Shown here: positions 20,942 through 35,900 of the stretch, piece by piece | How the letters are laid out: every line of letters starts with the position of its first letter | Position numbering within the stretch: position 1 is the stretch's first letter | Assembly: GCA_036172665.1 (NCBI GenBank) | Contig: CM069873.1 | Coordinates: forward strand, 46,532,001-46,596,000 | DNA from: Prosopocoilus inquinatus | Taxonomy: Eukaryota > Arthropoda > Insecta > Coleoptera > Lucanidae | Length of the DNA: 64,000 nucleotides | Direction: 5' to 3' | Position numbers and translations under genes: made by a program | Notes under the pieces: model-generated | The model's database searches: none | What the model was told of the DNA's origin: nothing | What the model saw: only the letters and a program-made list of their open reading frames with translations

Positions 20942-23900
20942 CTGAAAACAAAAATTATAAATTCGTTAGATATCAGAAGTAAACTTTAAGAGAGATTAGA
21001 ATATTATCAGCAGTATTCCTATCAGATCAGTTCATATCGTAGTTGTGTAATCCACTTACGTTTAAGTCATTTAATGTTTTTCTTTTGTCACAAATCTCAC
21101 CTCAGATCAGGCAAATGTCACTTAGTCACCGTTAGTATGAATAAGTAAGTGTGAATGAATATCTCGACGTGGAAACTTATGAGAGTGTTCGAGTGGCAAA
21201 GTTGGTAAGATTTGAGGCAAAAGGATTGCAGCTCTAAATCCTGACGTTAAAAATAAAAATTTTAGCGAATTCTGAACTAAAAAATAATGTGCGTCCTTAT
21301 CTTTTACATTGGATAACTGTACTCAATGTCATATTTGTTTTGATTTATTTTCTGCCAGTGAGTTTAGAAAAAGGGGTTACTGGCAATCGATAAAAAAAAA
21401 TCTTTTGTACTCAATTTAACTGAGTTTTTAATATCAACTCTAATCTCTAGAAAAACGTATGAACCAAAACTAATTTTACTACTATGTATATTAGTTTAGG
21501 TAGGAAATTTTAGAAAAATATCGTATGCCGAAAAAGGGATTTTTGGTCGAATTGATTGACAACACTGGTCCAATCTAACTAGTTTTTGGGACTGGATTTT
21601 CTCATTTAAGTCGATTTATTTAAATACCCTTGTACTTATAATGACATTTAATCCGACTGAAGTATCTCATCGACTAATAGCTTCGACATACTGATGTCTT
21701 TAAAAACCTAACTGAAAATTGTCAAGCAAAGCCGAGGTTTCCTGGGAGAGTCGGTCGGGCTGAAATTGACCGCGACCGACGTTCGCTCTAGCCAAAAGCG
21801 AGAAATTAAATAAGGATGGTTTCATAGACTTCGCTCAGTTGGTTTTGTTTTTAGTTAAGCTACGGTTTCCTAGACAGTCAGTCGGACTGAAACCGACTGC
21901 GCTGTAACCAACAGCGACACAATAAATAAGCATGGATTCCTAGACTTAGCTTGTGTTTTCTTATTCAGCCGGACGAAATCGAATGCTACTGAAATTCGCT
22001 CTACTCAAAAATGAATAATTTAATGAACGTGATTTACTAGTCTATGCTCGCTTCTAGAGTGAAAGTTTCGGGATTTTTGTCACTTTTCGTTGTCAGTTCC
22101 AATCAATCCGAGGTAGATTTGAACGAACATACAGCTGGATAAAATTAATAAAATATGTGATTAAGAAATAATTAAACAAAATCTTGGTATTCACGGAAAA
22201 TGGCTACAGTAATACTAATAAATAACTTTTTTATTTGAAATTTCACGAAGGAAACCGCAGCTTTAGAGCGGACGTCGGCGTCGCGTCGGTTGCGGTCAGT
22301 TTCAGCCGACTAACTTCCTAGGAAACCCTAGCTTAACAACGCTGTTGTCATATCATCATAATAGTAGTGTTTTCCTGCGACCATCGGCGCGGGCAGAACT
22401 CACTAATTGCACACTAATGATGAACCAGGCCTGGTTCGAACGTACTTTGTAATAAACCACAAAAAGAAAAATTGACCGAGTAATTTCATTGAACCTTTCC
22501 CTTCAAAACATAATAGTAATAGCAATAAAAAAAACCTTTTTAACTTTTGGCCGTTGGAAATGCCGATGACATTTAGAAACAGGACATGTTTCATGAAATT
22601 TTTATCTTTTTCTGTTTTCGTATTGGCCATTAACAATCTTAATATGTCGAAGGTATTACCTGCCTCGACATAAACGTAATCCTAATAATTTCATGAATTC
22701 AATTTCAATTTCACCTGTTCCTGTGATACTTCGATAGGTTCTTTGAAAACGATCCAAATAACACACTCGGAGCAAGGAGGCGTCGTCAATGAACCATGGT
22801 ATGTATAATAAGAAGTTTCTTCTGGAATAAACTGCATAGGATCGATGGGTTCATTGATGATTGTTTCAAGACCCTTATATTCTATTCGATGAAGGTGCGA
22901 TACGATCTTATCTACTTCGTGATGTCTTTTTCCTGGCTAAAAATCGTTAAGTTTTAAATAATCCTCGGGAAATTGATGGTGTTATCACTCAGAAATACCT
23001 TCAAGAATATTCCGAGAACGCTTAATCCATCGGGATGCTTTGCAGCTTCACTAAAAGATTGATATTTGTCCGAATTCCAGTGAACTAAGTGTAACTGAAA
23101 TAGATAAATACAATTTTAGTACGCTAGAGAGAATAACTTTCGAGTAGAAGCACAAAAAAATTTTAATAATTATTTTGAGGCCAGATTAATTGTTAAATTT
23201 TTATATGTCTAGTCCGTATGGCATGCTGATTCTTGTATTAAATTTGTAAAAAAAAGTGACAGAGAAGTGATTAATTATCCAATAAAACAGATCATCACGA
23301 GTCTGAACAGGTATGATTTGGTAATTGGGTTTCCATGACAACGGTTGTTTTTTAAAATTATTTATTCTAGAAAGCCACGAATCGTATAGTTTCGTTCTAA
23401 TGCCATCAAGTAATTTGAGAAAATCACGTTTTTGATTATTTTTGGATTTTTAACATTTTTTCGTAATTTTTTAGGTAGCAGTTGTAGAGCTTGGGCCACG
23501 CAAAGGTAAGAGAACGTTCGAAAGAAGAGGTATAGTGAAATGGGATATCGAGTAAACTATCGGGTAAGCCCACTCAGACAAAATAGATATTGAGTAGGCT
23601 TTTGCGTCTCAAATTTATTATTATTGTTCTTATCAATCATTCAAGGGCCTGAATGCAGTAACCGGGTAAATCCATTGAGACAAAATGTTCAGGTAAAGTA
23701 AAAAGCTGATCACAAGCTAAACATGATTTTCATAGTTTTTGTTAATGATGATGTTGACTAAGTACAGACGGTTGTTTACTGACGATCTGGACCACCTAAT
23801 CAAAAAATGCAATAGATTTTATCGAAAAACCAATGGACTTGCCCAGTTAGTACGAAATTTTTCGTATTTATCAATATTTAAACATGCGTGTTATTTTGCC

Positions 23901-26900
23901 TGTTACTAACTTTGTGTAACAAAAGCCATAATTTCAATTTTTGGCCTGTTTTAGGCTATACTCATAAGCTTTCAGGTCGTACCTAATTTCACACAAAATT
24001 GTTTACGAGCTGGTTGAAAAGTAACTTCTATTCGAACTGATTTCAACTGTCGAAAAGTCATGTTTTTTAAATAGAACACCCAGTATATTTTTACAGCATA
24101 AGAATCAGAATTAAATGTTCGTTCGAACTATATTAGCATTCCCTGTACCCATCTCTTACCTTTCGCTTTCTGTTCATGATTTTCTCTTTGACACATCAAT
24201 TTTTTGACTTTTCAGTATTAATGAATAGTGTGGTACGAAAATTTAACAAACTGAGGTTTTTTAAATTAAATATGTAATAAATAAGAAGTTAGGGATAAAA
24301 TACTGAAAGCTACCCCTACAAAACTACCCTTTAAAAGAACGAAGGATCTGAAGCATACGTCGCTATTGCGCAGTTAGGTGCCTTTACAAGGAGAAATTTA
24401 CACTTACAATACAAAATTTTATAAAAAGTAATAAATAAATCAAAAATATTAAAAATAATACACAAACTGTTGGTTATAATGTTGGCTCTAAGTTGGCCTC
24501 AGCTATTATTTATTAGTAATAACTTTCTATTATATATAAGTAATAACGTATTTTCCTAGATATAACAATTTTTTCTTAATAACTTCTTGAATTGCCGATT
24601 TTTTTCTCGTCAAATACATTTAATATGTCTGTGTTTGAATATTAATTTTTAGTTCTTCGTAGCGATTTAATTGTTTTTTTTTAATTCCCACTAGACGGTT
24701 GATTTCAAAAATGATAATTTCTCTGGTTTTCATAGCCCACTATTTAAAAACAATACCGAAAAATGGAAAACAATTAGGTGTTAAAAAGAAATCATCGATA
24801 ACGAGTGAACTATAAGAGATAAATACGTGTGCTGCTGGAAAAGTTTCTGGAAACGGTATGAAAAAATGCATATGAAATTTGGTAAACGGTATCATCGTTT
24901 TTCGAGGTATTCGCCGTTGACGTCAATACACTTTTGCATACGCTCGAACCAATTTCTAAAGCACGTTTTCCACTCTAAAGATGGTACCTCAGAAACCAGT
25001 GTCCGGAATGTTTCAACCGCCGCTTCAGCCGACGAAAATCGCTCACCACGCATTTTATTTTTGATATTTCGGAACAAAAAGAAATCATTAGATGATAAAT
25101 CATGGACAATGAGTCAGTCAAACGATAGATTGTTGTTTACTTTCTGGCACGTACGAATAGATCCACATTTCGTCACCAAATTTAGTTTATAACATCGTTA
25201 TTATAAACTAAATTTGAAGGACCTCCATTCAATTTCTTGTGCATTTTTTCGCACCATTTGACACGATCCTGCTTTTGCGCTTCTGTCAAATTGTGTGGGA
25301 TGCAATGACTGCAAAGCTTTCGTACGTTCAAATGATCACGCAAAATCTGGTGTGTTGCTTTCATGTCAATGCGTAAGCATGCTTGAATCTCACGGCATGA
25401 CACATGTTAATCTCGCTCAAGTATTTTACTCACAGCATCTACATTAGTGGCAACAACATATGTTGATGGACGACCTTCACGAAATTCGTCACTGAGAGAG
25501 GTACGTCCATGCTGGAATTCGGAAAACCAATTATAAACACTGCTCTTTGATGGTGCTTCATCTCCAAAAGCCAAATGAAGCCGATCAAGGCATTGTTTCG
25601 GCGTTAGACCACATTTGAAATCGTAAAAAATCATGGTACGAAAATTTTCACGCGAGATTTCCATGTTTACACAAAATTACTTTTTTCTCAAATGTACAAA
25701 CAAAACTAGTTCACTTGGATAAAAAACATGACTTTTCGATAGTTGAAATCAGTTCGAATAGAAGTTACTTTTTAACCAGCCTGTAAACAATCAGGCGTAA
25801 AACTGTGCATGATCTGAAAGAATGTTACCGTAGCCTACTACAGGCCAAAAATTGGCATCGTGGTTGTTGTTGCACAAAGATGGCAGTATCATAAGCAAGG
25901 TTCTACAAGTCTGAGTTTTTTTTACAAAATGGAAATACCTCGGAACCGATTAATTTTTCTTGTATCACATGTTGCATAAAATATTTTTAGAATTGTATGA
26001 AAATTTCAAAAATGCATTAAAAAGTGGGATATTCCATTTAAAATAAGAAAGTTGACAGTAATTTCCGATATAAGAGGAAGTGTTCGAAGATTAAAAATAT
26101 TATATTTTGATAGATCCATATCGTTAATTTATAACTGTACAATATGAAATAGAAATTCAAACGAGAAGTTCGTAAACTTTCAATGAATAAGTTGCCTGAA
26201 TCTCCCTGTATATTATACATTTGTTAAAATGTTAGGTACAGACAATTTTCTATTTAATTTTTAAACTGGTTTTATTAAAAAAAGAAAAAACTTATGTCCG
26301 TATAAAATATCACGCAGATATACCTAAAAATATGCCCTTTTGAATTCGTCATAAAAATGATGGTTTTCATTAAAAAATCGAAATGAATTTTGTATCACAA
26401 TATGTTCGAGCGCTTTTGCAAACAGAAAATATTTTGTTATATGTGTATTTGTTGGATCCTCCGTCCTTTTTAAGGTGTAGTTTGAAGGGGTGACTTTCAG
26501 TATTTCATCCCTAACTTTTCAGTTTTTACATATTTCGTCAAAATTTTGTGACGGAAACATTTTTCAGACTATCTGACACAAAAAGGATCTCTTATTGCAT
26601 TTCGATAAACCGCATTACTAGTGTATTTACAAAAATACGGATTATTCAAAATTCCTGCAACGTATAGACTGAAGTAAATATACAGTGACCGACAGAAAGT
26701 TGAGTACGTATGGAAAAATTCTTTATTATTGATTTTTCAGAAAAATTTATTCTGTATGAAAGCTCCTGTATTTTTCCAAACTTAAGATGTATATATCAAA
26801 GTTTAAATAACTCCTGTCATATTACTGAGGAAATGAAAATATTTGAAATCGACATAAGAGTAAAGTTCGTTTATTTTCCAAGCCTATTGGCAGAAGAAGC

Positions 26901-29900
26901 CCAAAATAAGGCTGAAACAGCTGTACAGAGACTGCTCGAGGTTTTCACTGCAATCAAAAACGATTTGCAACATTTTTTTTTTAAACTTTCATTATGCTTT
27001 GCACGGCGGCCTTGCATAGGGTAGTTTAATATGTAGCAAACCCGCTTCAATTTGTTTGTCCTACTGCAATCTCAGGTTAAAAACCGCTTCAATTTGTTTA
27101 TCCTACTGGAATGTTAGGTCAAAAAGTGATCGTAGGATGTCGCTGTTTTATCTGTTCATCACAATTACATCGGAATTGCAACTACATTGGTCAAGTCGTT
27201 TTTTTATTTGCAATGGAAATTTTGAAATATGTTTCTGCTGAAGAAGCCGCAAATAGGACTGAAACAGCTGTACAGAGGCTGCTCGGGGTTTTCACTGCAA
27301 TCAAAAACGATTTGCAACAAATTTTTTTAAAACTTTTATTATGCTTTGACAGCAATTTTTTTCTCGTTTAAATTCAATTTTTAGTTGCTAGAAGTTTTGC
27401 ATAAATTTTAGTTTTTTTGCTTAAAACTCGTTAGTGAACGATTTACCCCCTTTTCCTTGTTCGAGCAAAAGGAGAGAGGACTACGGGCTTTCGTACCATA
27501 CAGTCGCGTTCTCGCTCCGCATATAGAAAACAAAAATTCGCCGCAAGTGCAACTACATGCAGAGATTTCAACATCCAGAGTGCACCCTCATCAAGTTTAC
27601 AAAACCGCGTCTCCGATCTAAGGTAAGGGACGAATCGTTCATTTTTCAAACATTTTTTGGTCCTTCGCGCCGGGTTTGGGATGTTTTCAATGCTCCTTAT
27701 TTCGGAGATTAAATGTTTTTTATATTCCGCATTAATTAATTTGCAACTCATAACGCTATTTTTCAATACATCCGCATTTATTATTTACGGTGTACTCGAT
27801 CCTCGAACGGCAAGTTTTTATTCCGCTCCGCACTTGTTCGAGTTTAGTTTTATTTATTTGTTTAAATTCGCACACGCATTTCGTTTTTTCTCTGCCCGCA
27901 GATTTATTTAATTAAATTATTTAATTAAAATTTGAGTTACATCGCACATTACATTTTGTTCGCTCGCAATAATTTCGATTCTTAATCATGTCGGTTGAGA
28001 AACTAAAAAATGTAAATTGTATCGTTTATCAGAATACAATCATCTAAATGAAATACATGATCTGGCAGCTTCCGCTTTAACGGATGCCAATTTACACGAA
28101 AGTTTAAATTAAATCCGAGTTTTTTAAGTATCACAATACAATTATCGGACACATAGATGACAGCGAAGCTGCTTTTATTACCGAAGATAATATTCGAGAA
28201 CAATTTGAGATTAGAGTTGCTGATGTTAAGGCTATTAAGCTTAAGCTATTTGAGTCTTCTGTTTCTTCTTCTGAACGACAACGTTCTAACATCAAGCTTC
28301 CGAAAATTCAAACACCGACTTTCAGTGGAGACATCACTACATTCTTATCCTACAATGATATGTTCAACTCTGTAATCCATTCATCGAAAGAACTCTCTTC
28401 AATCGAAAAATTTAATTGTCTTTTAGCCTCCTTCGTTAAATCGAAACATCTTTGTATTAACTGTTTAAGTAATCGACATGCTACCAAGTTGTGCAAGTCT
28501 TCAAGCAAGCTGTCATAAATGTGGTCAGCGACATCATACTCTTTTACATTTTTTACTCCGATTGTCAATCATTCAACCTCACAAGCATCAACTCTAACGT
28601 CTAAAGTTTCGACTGAGGGCTGTTCTAGCAATGCTTTAAGCTCTGCATTCCTCGTAAAGACTATATTGCTTTCTACCCACCGGGTTAAAACTCTGAATGG
28701 ATCAGGCACTTATGAAACACTTCGCGCAGTCTTGGACTCTTGTTCTCGGAACTCTTTTATTACTAATCAAGCTATCGACAAATTAGGCTTATCGAAGCAA
28801 GATATGTCTAGTAATTAGTGATATAGGAGAAACAACTCAGGTAACAAGTTCTGGTACAGTTCCTATCACCATTAGACCTGTTGGCGAATGTACTCCTCAA
28901 TTACAGATTAATCATTTTTCCCAAAATTTGTGGACAGATGCCTTAGTTGTTTTTTTTACTGCACATTGGTTGCTTAGAAAAAAAAAATTGTGCCTTGCAG
29001 ACCCTGAGTTTGATGTACCAGGTGATGTGGACTTGTTGTTGGGATCAGATATCTTTTCTAGAATCTTATTACCTAATAAGATTGATGGTCAAAACGGAGT
29101 ACCTGATGCCATTGAAACCGTATTTGGATATGTTTCAATGGGACATCTTCTTCTTATAAAGCCTTAATTCAAACATGTGCTATAATTGCATCCTCATCCT
29201 TAGATAATATTATTCAAAAGTTTTGGGAAGTAGAGACTGTGCCCCAAAATTTTGCGGCTTCTCCTGAGGATGCTCTATGTGAGCAGATGTATGCGGACGC
29301 ATATTACAGGTTAAAAAGTGGTTGCTTCGTGGTTTCGCTTCCATTTCCTGAATCAAATCCTACTTTTCCTGACAGCTGTACACTGGCTCTTCAAAGATTC
29401 CATTCTTTAGAAAATCGTCTTCTCAAGCAACCGAATCTCTATCAAGGTTATTTCAGTTTTATGCAAGAATATCTTGACTTGAACCGTATGGAACTTGTTC
29501 CTTCTTTATCGAGCGATGATGGTACTTATTATATCCTTCATCATTGTATCTTGAAACCAGACAGTGTCACGACAAAACTTCGAGTTGTGTTCGACGCTTC
29601 CGCAAATTACCCAATCAGTCTTCTTCAAATTATCACCTCCTAGTGATAATTTGAAGAAGACTGATTGGGTCCCATACTTCAAAAGGACATTATTGCTTTA
29701 CTACTTAATTTTCATTTACATTTCATTGTTTTTACCACGGAAAATGATGTACAGGCAAATATTAATCAATTCCACACATCAAGATTACCAACGAATTATT
29801 TGGCGCTTTTCTGTCAACAAGGAGGCAGAAGAATATCGCTACTGTTACTTATGGAGTAATTTCTGCACCGTATTTAGCCATTCGCACGTTATTACTTGTT

Positions 29901-32900
29901 GCTGAGGATGAAACTTCTTTTCAGCTTGCTTCCAAGGCGCTGCATTTTGATATCTACGTTGAAGACATCATTACCGGTAGTTCCTCTTTAGATGAAGCTG
30001 CTCAGTTAAAAGCTGAACTAATTTCTCTTCTAACTAGAGGTGGATTTGAGTTGAGAAAATGGGCGAGTAATGACCAGACGGAGGATCTAAAAAAGTGAAC
30101 TTTATTAAACTGGTTTCAGACAGTGGCAGTTCCAGTACGGAACCTGCGTTACGTTGTTAGCCGCGCTCATATCTCATTATATATGACTACTTGGGCTTTC
30201 GCGCAGTTAGATATCCTCAGAATATTCACAATTACAAATTCCAATAGATAACAATAACTCTTCGCTGCTTTTGAATATGTAAAATATAATAAATTATTAT
30301 ACAAATATGTATTTAAAATCGCGCGGCACTCGACTGCTACTGACACTGAAGTTTCTGACGTTCAACTCTCGCAGACATCCATTTAACCCGTACAATACTA
30401 TGAGTAACGCCGCTTTCATGAATGCACTACTTCTTTGACTCGCCGATTGTTCAATATTTCTGGTCGCGGAAAGCTGGCAAATACGTAGAGCCGCCTAGAT
30501 GTTGTATTTATAATATTTCGCCGCTTCGTTGCAATAATAATCCGAACCACTTTTTTTAACCTTTCAGTGGTAATGATCCAAATTTGTTGTCTGACCTTTC
30601 CCCATTCTCATCTTTCTATGAATCCGTTATCCTTTGGAAACAATCAAGACAAATTTCTGAAAATCGTTGGTCTTCAATGGACTCCACCCACTGACAGTTT
30701 TAAATTCACAGTTCAAGAGGTCAATGTCACATGCACTAAACGAAACATGTTATCGTAATTAGTTCGAACTTTTGGTCCGTTAGGCATCTTAACGCCTATC
30801 ATATTCTTTCTCAAGTATCTAATTCAACGAATCTGGAGTCTGAAACTGAATTGGAATGATAGACCTCCTTGTGATATTGAGCGCGCATGGGAAAGTTACA
30901 TACAAGAGCTTCCAAGCTTAAAAGAATTTTGATTACCTCGACAACTTCTCCCAGAGAATTTTGTCACCTGTGAACTACATGGTTTTGGAGACAGTTCAGG
31001 AAAGGGTTACTGTGCAGTAATATATTTTGTTTTCACTTCTCCAAATGGAAATATCACTCCCTCTTTTGTATGCGCTGAAAGTAAAATCGCTCCACTCAGA
31101 ATTTCTTCGCCCCGTCTCGAACTCAGTGCTGTTGTTTTGCTTACTCATCTTATTTTTTACGTTTGTCAGGTGTATGAAAATAAAGTGAACTTCGCTCGAG
31201 TATATGTGGTCTGATTCGACAGTGGTTCATTCTTGGATTAACTCTTCTCCACATCGCTGGAAAACGTTCGTCAGCAATCGAGTGACCTTATCCAAGAAAC
31301 TCTTCCTTTTTGTACGTGGGGATATGTTTCTTCACTGGACAACCCAGCGGATGTTGGGTCCCGTGGTATCTTACCTTCTAGGATTTGTCACTGTTCGCTT
31401 TGGTGGGCGGGACCTTCATTTCTGCACTCTAGTGAGCGCATCCCTTCACCTACTTCTCATTCTTCCGAGACCTCTTGTTGTAGAGGAACAACGTAAAATA
31501 GTCTTATGTACCACTGTTCTTTCTCTCAACAGTTTAGACGTACTTCTTGATAAATTTTCGTCCTTTGCTTTGATATTACGCATTATGGCTCGCATTTTTC
31601 GCTTTATTCATAATTGTCGCTATCCTTTAGAACCTAGAAAAGGTCATGTCACTTCGTTTGAGCTTCATATGGCAATGCTCTGTTTGGTATGTCATGTACA
31701 AAATAAATGTTAAGCTTTTTCAAACGAAATCTCGGCTCTCCGACTTGGTAAGCCACTTTTTAAATCTTTCCGCATATTATCCCCCTTGTTAGATGAGAAT
31801 AATATTTTAAGAGTTGGTGGCAGACTGCAACATGCTCCTATATCATTTGATAAAAAGTTTCTTGCCATTCTTCACAGTTCCAATCGATTTACTCACATCC
31901 TGATAGAATACATTCACCTCAAATATTTTCATGCTGGCAATCAAACTGTACATTTTATACTTTCTCAACAGTTTTGGATTCTCTCACCAAAAATTCTGTC
32001 TGTATTCTGTCAAAATGCTTGCGGTGTTTTCGAATTAAACCTCTGTTTAACCACCTATGGGCAATTTACTGGCGGTCAGATTAACTCACGTTAAGCTTTT
32101 TCTGCACGTTGGGGTCGATTATGCAGGACCGTTTTTATTACTATGTCCAAGGTTCGGGGAGCTAAAACACGAAAGGCCTATCTTTGTTTGTTTATTTGTC
32201 TCACTATAAAGGTTCTTCATTTAGAATTAGCTTCTGACTTGTCCACTGATGCTTTTCTTGCCGCTTTACGACTCTTTATCGCTCGACGAGGCCGTTGCCA
32301 ACATATTTATTCAGATTGCGGGACCAATTTTGTAGGTGCTTTGAAGCAGCTTCAGCAACTGGCACAAATGGCTGCTGCTTCTGAAAATGTATCCTGGCAT
32401 TTCAATCCTCCTTCTGCTCCGCACTTTGGCGGTCTATTTGAGGCTGGGCGTAAAGTCAGTAAAAACGCATCTTCGACGAATAATTGAGGAGCAAATTCTG
32501 ACTTACGAAGAAGAACTTGTAACGGTGTTAACATAAATGGAGGCTATGCTTAATTCTAGGCCCCTGATTTCTGTTAGTAATGATCCTAATGATCTGTCCG
32601 TTTTAACCCCCGGGCATTTTCTGACTTTGGAAACTTTGGTTGCCGTTGCAGAGCCCGCATTGCTGGATGTTCCTTTGAATCGACTTAATCGTTGGCAGTT
32701 GTTGCAGCAGATCATTCAAACTATTTGGTCACGTTCGTCTTCAGAATATCTTCACACGTTGCATCAACGTGCCAAATGGAACACTCCTGCTTCCGTTCAA
32801 ATAGGTAACCTTATGTTAATTAAGGATAATTTAACATCGCCACTAAACTGGCGTTGTGGAAGAATTGTTACAAGTTACATCCTGGTACCGATGGTACAGT

Positions 32901-35900
32901 TCGTGTCGTCACTGTGCGAACTGCGACTAGCGAAATTAAACGTCCGGTTGTTAAAATTTGTCCTCTTCCTCTAGAGTAATGAGGAAAAAATACAATTTTT
33001 TGGTGGGCGGTATGTTCCGTCCATGCGTTATTGTTTATTTTTTTTCTCGTTTAAGTTCAATTTTTAGTTGTGTTATGGGTTGCAGAAGTTTTGCATAAAT
33101 TTTGCATAAATTTAGTTATTTTTGAAATTCTTTGAAAAGTCAAACGTATTTACGTACGTAACTGATTTTGAGGAACAACAAATTGGTTGCAAAAAGGCAT
33201 TAAAAATTAAAAAAAAAGTTACAGCAAGTGCTCAAAATGTCCACCATTCAATTTTAAACACAATCGTGCTTGTCTCAAAATACTTGATTTAGAGTCCGTA
33301 CCCATTGGAACACAGTGTATATCTACAATTTGTACTCTACCGCTCTGTGTAAAGGTAAATCTAAAAATTTAATCTGTTTAACATACAAGATACTTTTATT
33401 TTCTTTTCAATAGAAAGTTATTTTTATTTACACTATTTTATTCATTTCTACTAGAAATTTTTTACCAAACCGCTTCTTTTTAGAAGGAATTTCGAATTCA
33501 TATCGTATACAGGGTGTAATCAAATTAGTTTCACATATTAATACCGTAAGTTCCTCATCATGTAAGAGAATTAATGCTGCAACTACCAAAAGTCTAGCTC
33601 AAAAATAAAAAATGACCTAGTGGAGGAGTATTGACTCTTTTGTTTGAGAACTTCTGGTCGGCCGTGCACAAAAACAACGTTATAAAACAAAATTCCAGCA
33701 AAATTCAAAGTCAATTGCTTGATCGCATTTTAAAAGCTTTATGGGAACGCAATAAAATAGAATCACCGACCCATTAAAGACGACAGTTCAAATTGACAAC
33801 CTCTGGGTCGTAGCCCGTGTGTGCACTATTATTAAAGGAGAACAATTTAAATCTGCTTGCATTGATCAGAATTAAATCTGTTTCATAAGATAATCGACAA
33901 TAATTAGATCTTGATATCCTGGTCTTTGTAAACCAATAGTACACATGATTTACAGTGCTAATTTCGCTTATTAAAATGTTTTTAAAAAAATATTAGTCGC
34001 TTTGATTGATTGTCGCTTTGTTAATTATTTCCACCAACGAATACGTTTCTTCGTAGTTCGAGTTCGATGACGCTTTATTGTTTTGGTTCCACAAAATAAT
34101 AAAAGCGATGACTGCGTTCAATAATGATTTTCCGAAATGCAGAAAGAAAAGACATTCTTAAACGTTTTGCGCAATAAAGAAATAACAATGCAGTTTATTG
34201 ACGACCAGCAAATAAAGTACACGATGAATACGTATGAATTAGTAAAATAATTTTAGAAAATGGAATTCCTAATTTTTATTTATTTTTACAGTTTTGTGAG
34301 CAGAAAACTATTAACAATTACGTGAAAATTGAGAAAATTTATTAATTTAATAAGCAACGCGATGGATATTTATAATTCTATTCCGTTATCGAATTACATA
34401 AGCGATGGTTTTAACCCAGTGCCCTTCAGTTCGATGACGCTTTATTATTTTACGACGTTTTATGATCCGTTTGTAGAAACTGATACACGGCCAGTCAGAG
34501 GTTTTCAAACAAAAAGTTTCCGGGGCTCTAGGGAGGTTTTAATTTCTTTAATTTTTCACCAATAAAATTCATATTTGCAGAAATCACTTTCTTAAGTGAT
34601 AAAGAACTTACAGTTTTAATATGTGAAACTTATTTGATTACAGGCTGTATAATAATAATAATACCTTAATAATAATAGTAACGTTTATTAGGCAATTAAG
34701 AGATGTAACGGTCTCAATTGGAATAAAACTATGAAAGTAAGTAATTACAAGTAATTACAAATAATTACTTGTAATTACAAGTAATCAAGTTTCGATGTTT
34801 TTGACGATTTAGTGTAAATGTATAAAATTTAAAATAATTATAGGATTTTACTTTTTCATTATTGATTAAAATTCAGTGACCTACAAAGGTGGCATGTATA
34901 ATGCAATGAAACAATGCATTCATAAAATATTCAAAGATATTCTAATTTGAATGCGAAATTAACCGACGGCAATTGTGTTACAAAGAATAACAATAGAGCA
35001 TTAATATTTGAAAATTGAAAATAATTTTATCACATTTTATGTTGCACAGTTAATAACTTACATACAGTTGTGGTGTTATATTGCTGAGACAGGCAAACAC
35101 TGCTTTTATGAAATATCATCTTAGAAACAAACTTTCACATGTAAATGTGATACCAAGTTACGTTGTAAAGTTATATCTACGCTCTAAAATCAATACCTGT
35201 ATGATTTAAAGAATTCGCATAATCTACAGTGCAATTCATGAAAGAATACATGCACGTCATATACAATACTCGTCCGTATGAAATGATTGCACTTCGTTAA
35301 TCAACAGTTAATATTTGAATTCAATTTAATGAGGTATTTCCGATACACAGGGTGCTGCGTTTTGAAACGCAACATAGGAAATCCCATGTAAATTTAGAAG
35401 TGCTTGAATATTGGCTTCCATAATTATTTTACATTATTATTATTATTTTCGACAGTTGAAATCAGTTCGAATAGAAGTTATTTTTTAACCAGCCTGTAAA
35501 CAATCAGGCGTAAGACTGTGAATGTTGCTATAACTTAATACAGGCCAAAAATTGACATCGTGGTTTTTGTTGCACAAAGATGGCAGAATCATAAAAAAGG
35601 TTCTGCAAGGATGAGTTATTTTTAAAAAATGAAAATATCTCGGAAACGGTTAATTTTTCTTGTATCACATTTTGCACAAAATATTTTTAGAATTTGACAA
35701 AGATTTCAAAAATGTATTAAAAAATGGGGTATTCAATTTAAAATAAGAAAGTTGACAGCTACTTCCGGTATAAGCGGAAGTGTCTGAAATTTCAAAATAT
35801 TATATTTTGGTAGATCCATATCGTGTACTTATAACTACAAAATATGAAACAGAAATTCAAAGGAGAAGTCTGTGAACTTTTAATGAAAGTGTTGCCTGAA

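Larger units (their letters stand above)
27363..33125 (+). mobile_element. Degenerate BEL/Pao retrotransposon, copy 2
   Basis: A 5' LTR remnant begins near 27363, cut at its left by a satellite-like copy. It is followed by a primer-binding-site-like TTGGTCCTTCGCGCCGGGTT at 27657-27676 (tRNA-Tyr-like complement), a broken pol (28160-32975), a purine tract GGTGGGCGGTA near 33000 and a 3' LTR remnant from 33011 (TGTTCCGTCC). Both LTR remnants share TTTTTCTCGTTTAA and AGAAGTTTTGCATAAATTT. It is inserted, on the opposite strand, in the large carbonic anhydrase intron. Confidence 0.8.

Noticed and set aside
21190..21245. tRNA-like or SINE-like A and B boxes (TGGCAAAGTTGG and CTCTAAATCC)
   Set aside because: The B box is poor and no acceptor stem forms; too weak to list as a gene or SINE.
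22403..22636. 77-residue minus-strand ORF between carbonic anhydrase exons
   Set aside because: Intronic, low complexity, no homology blocks and it breaks the splice structure.
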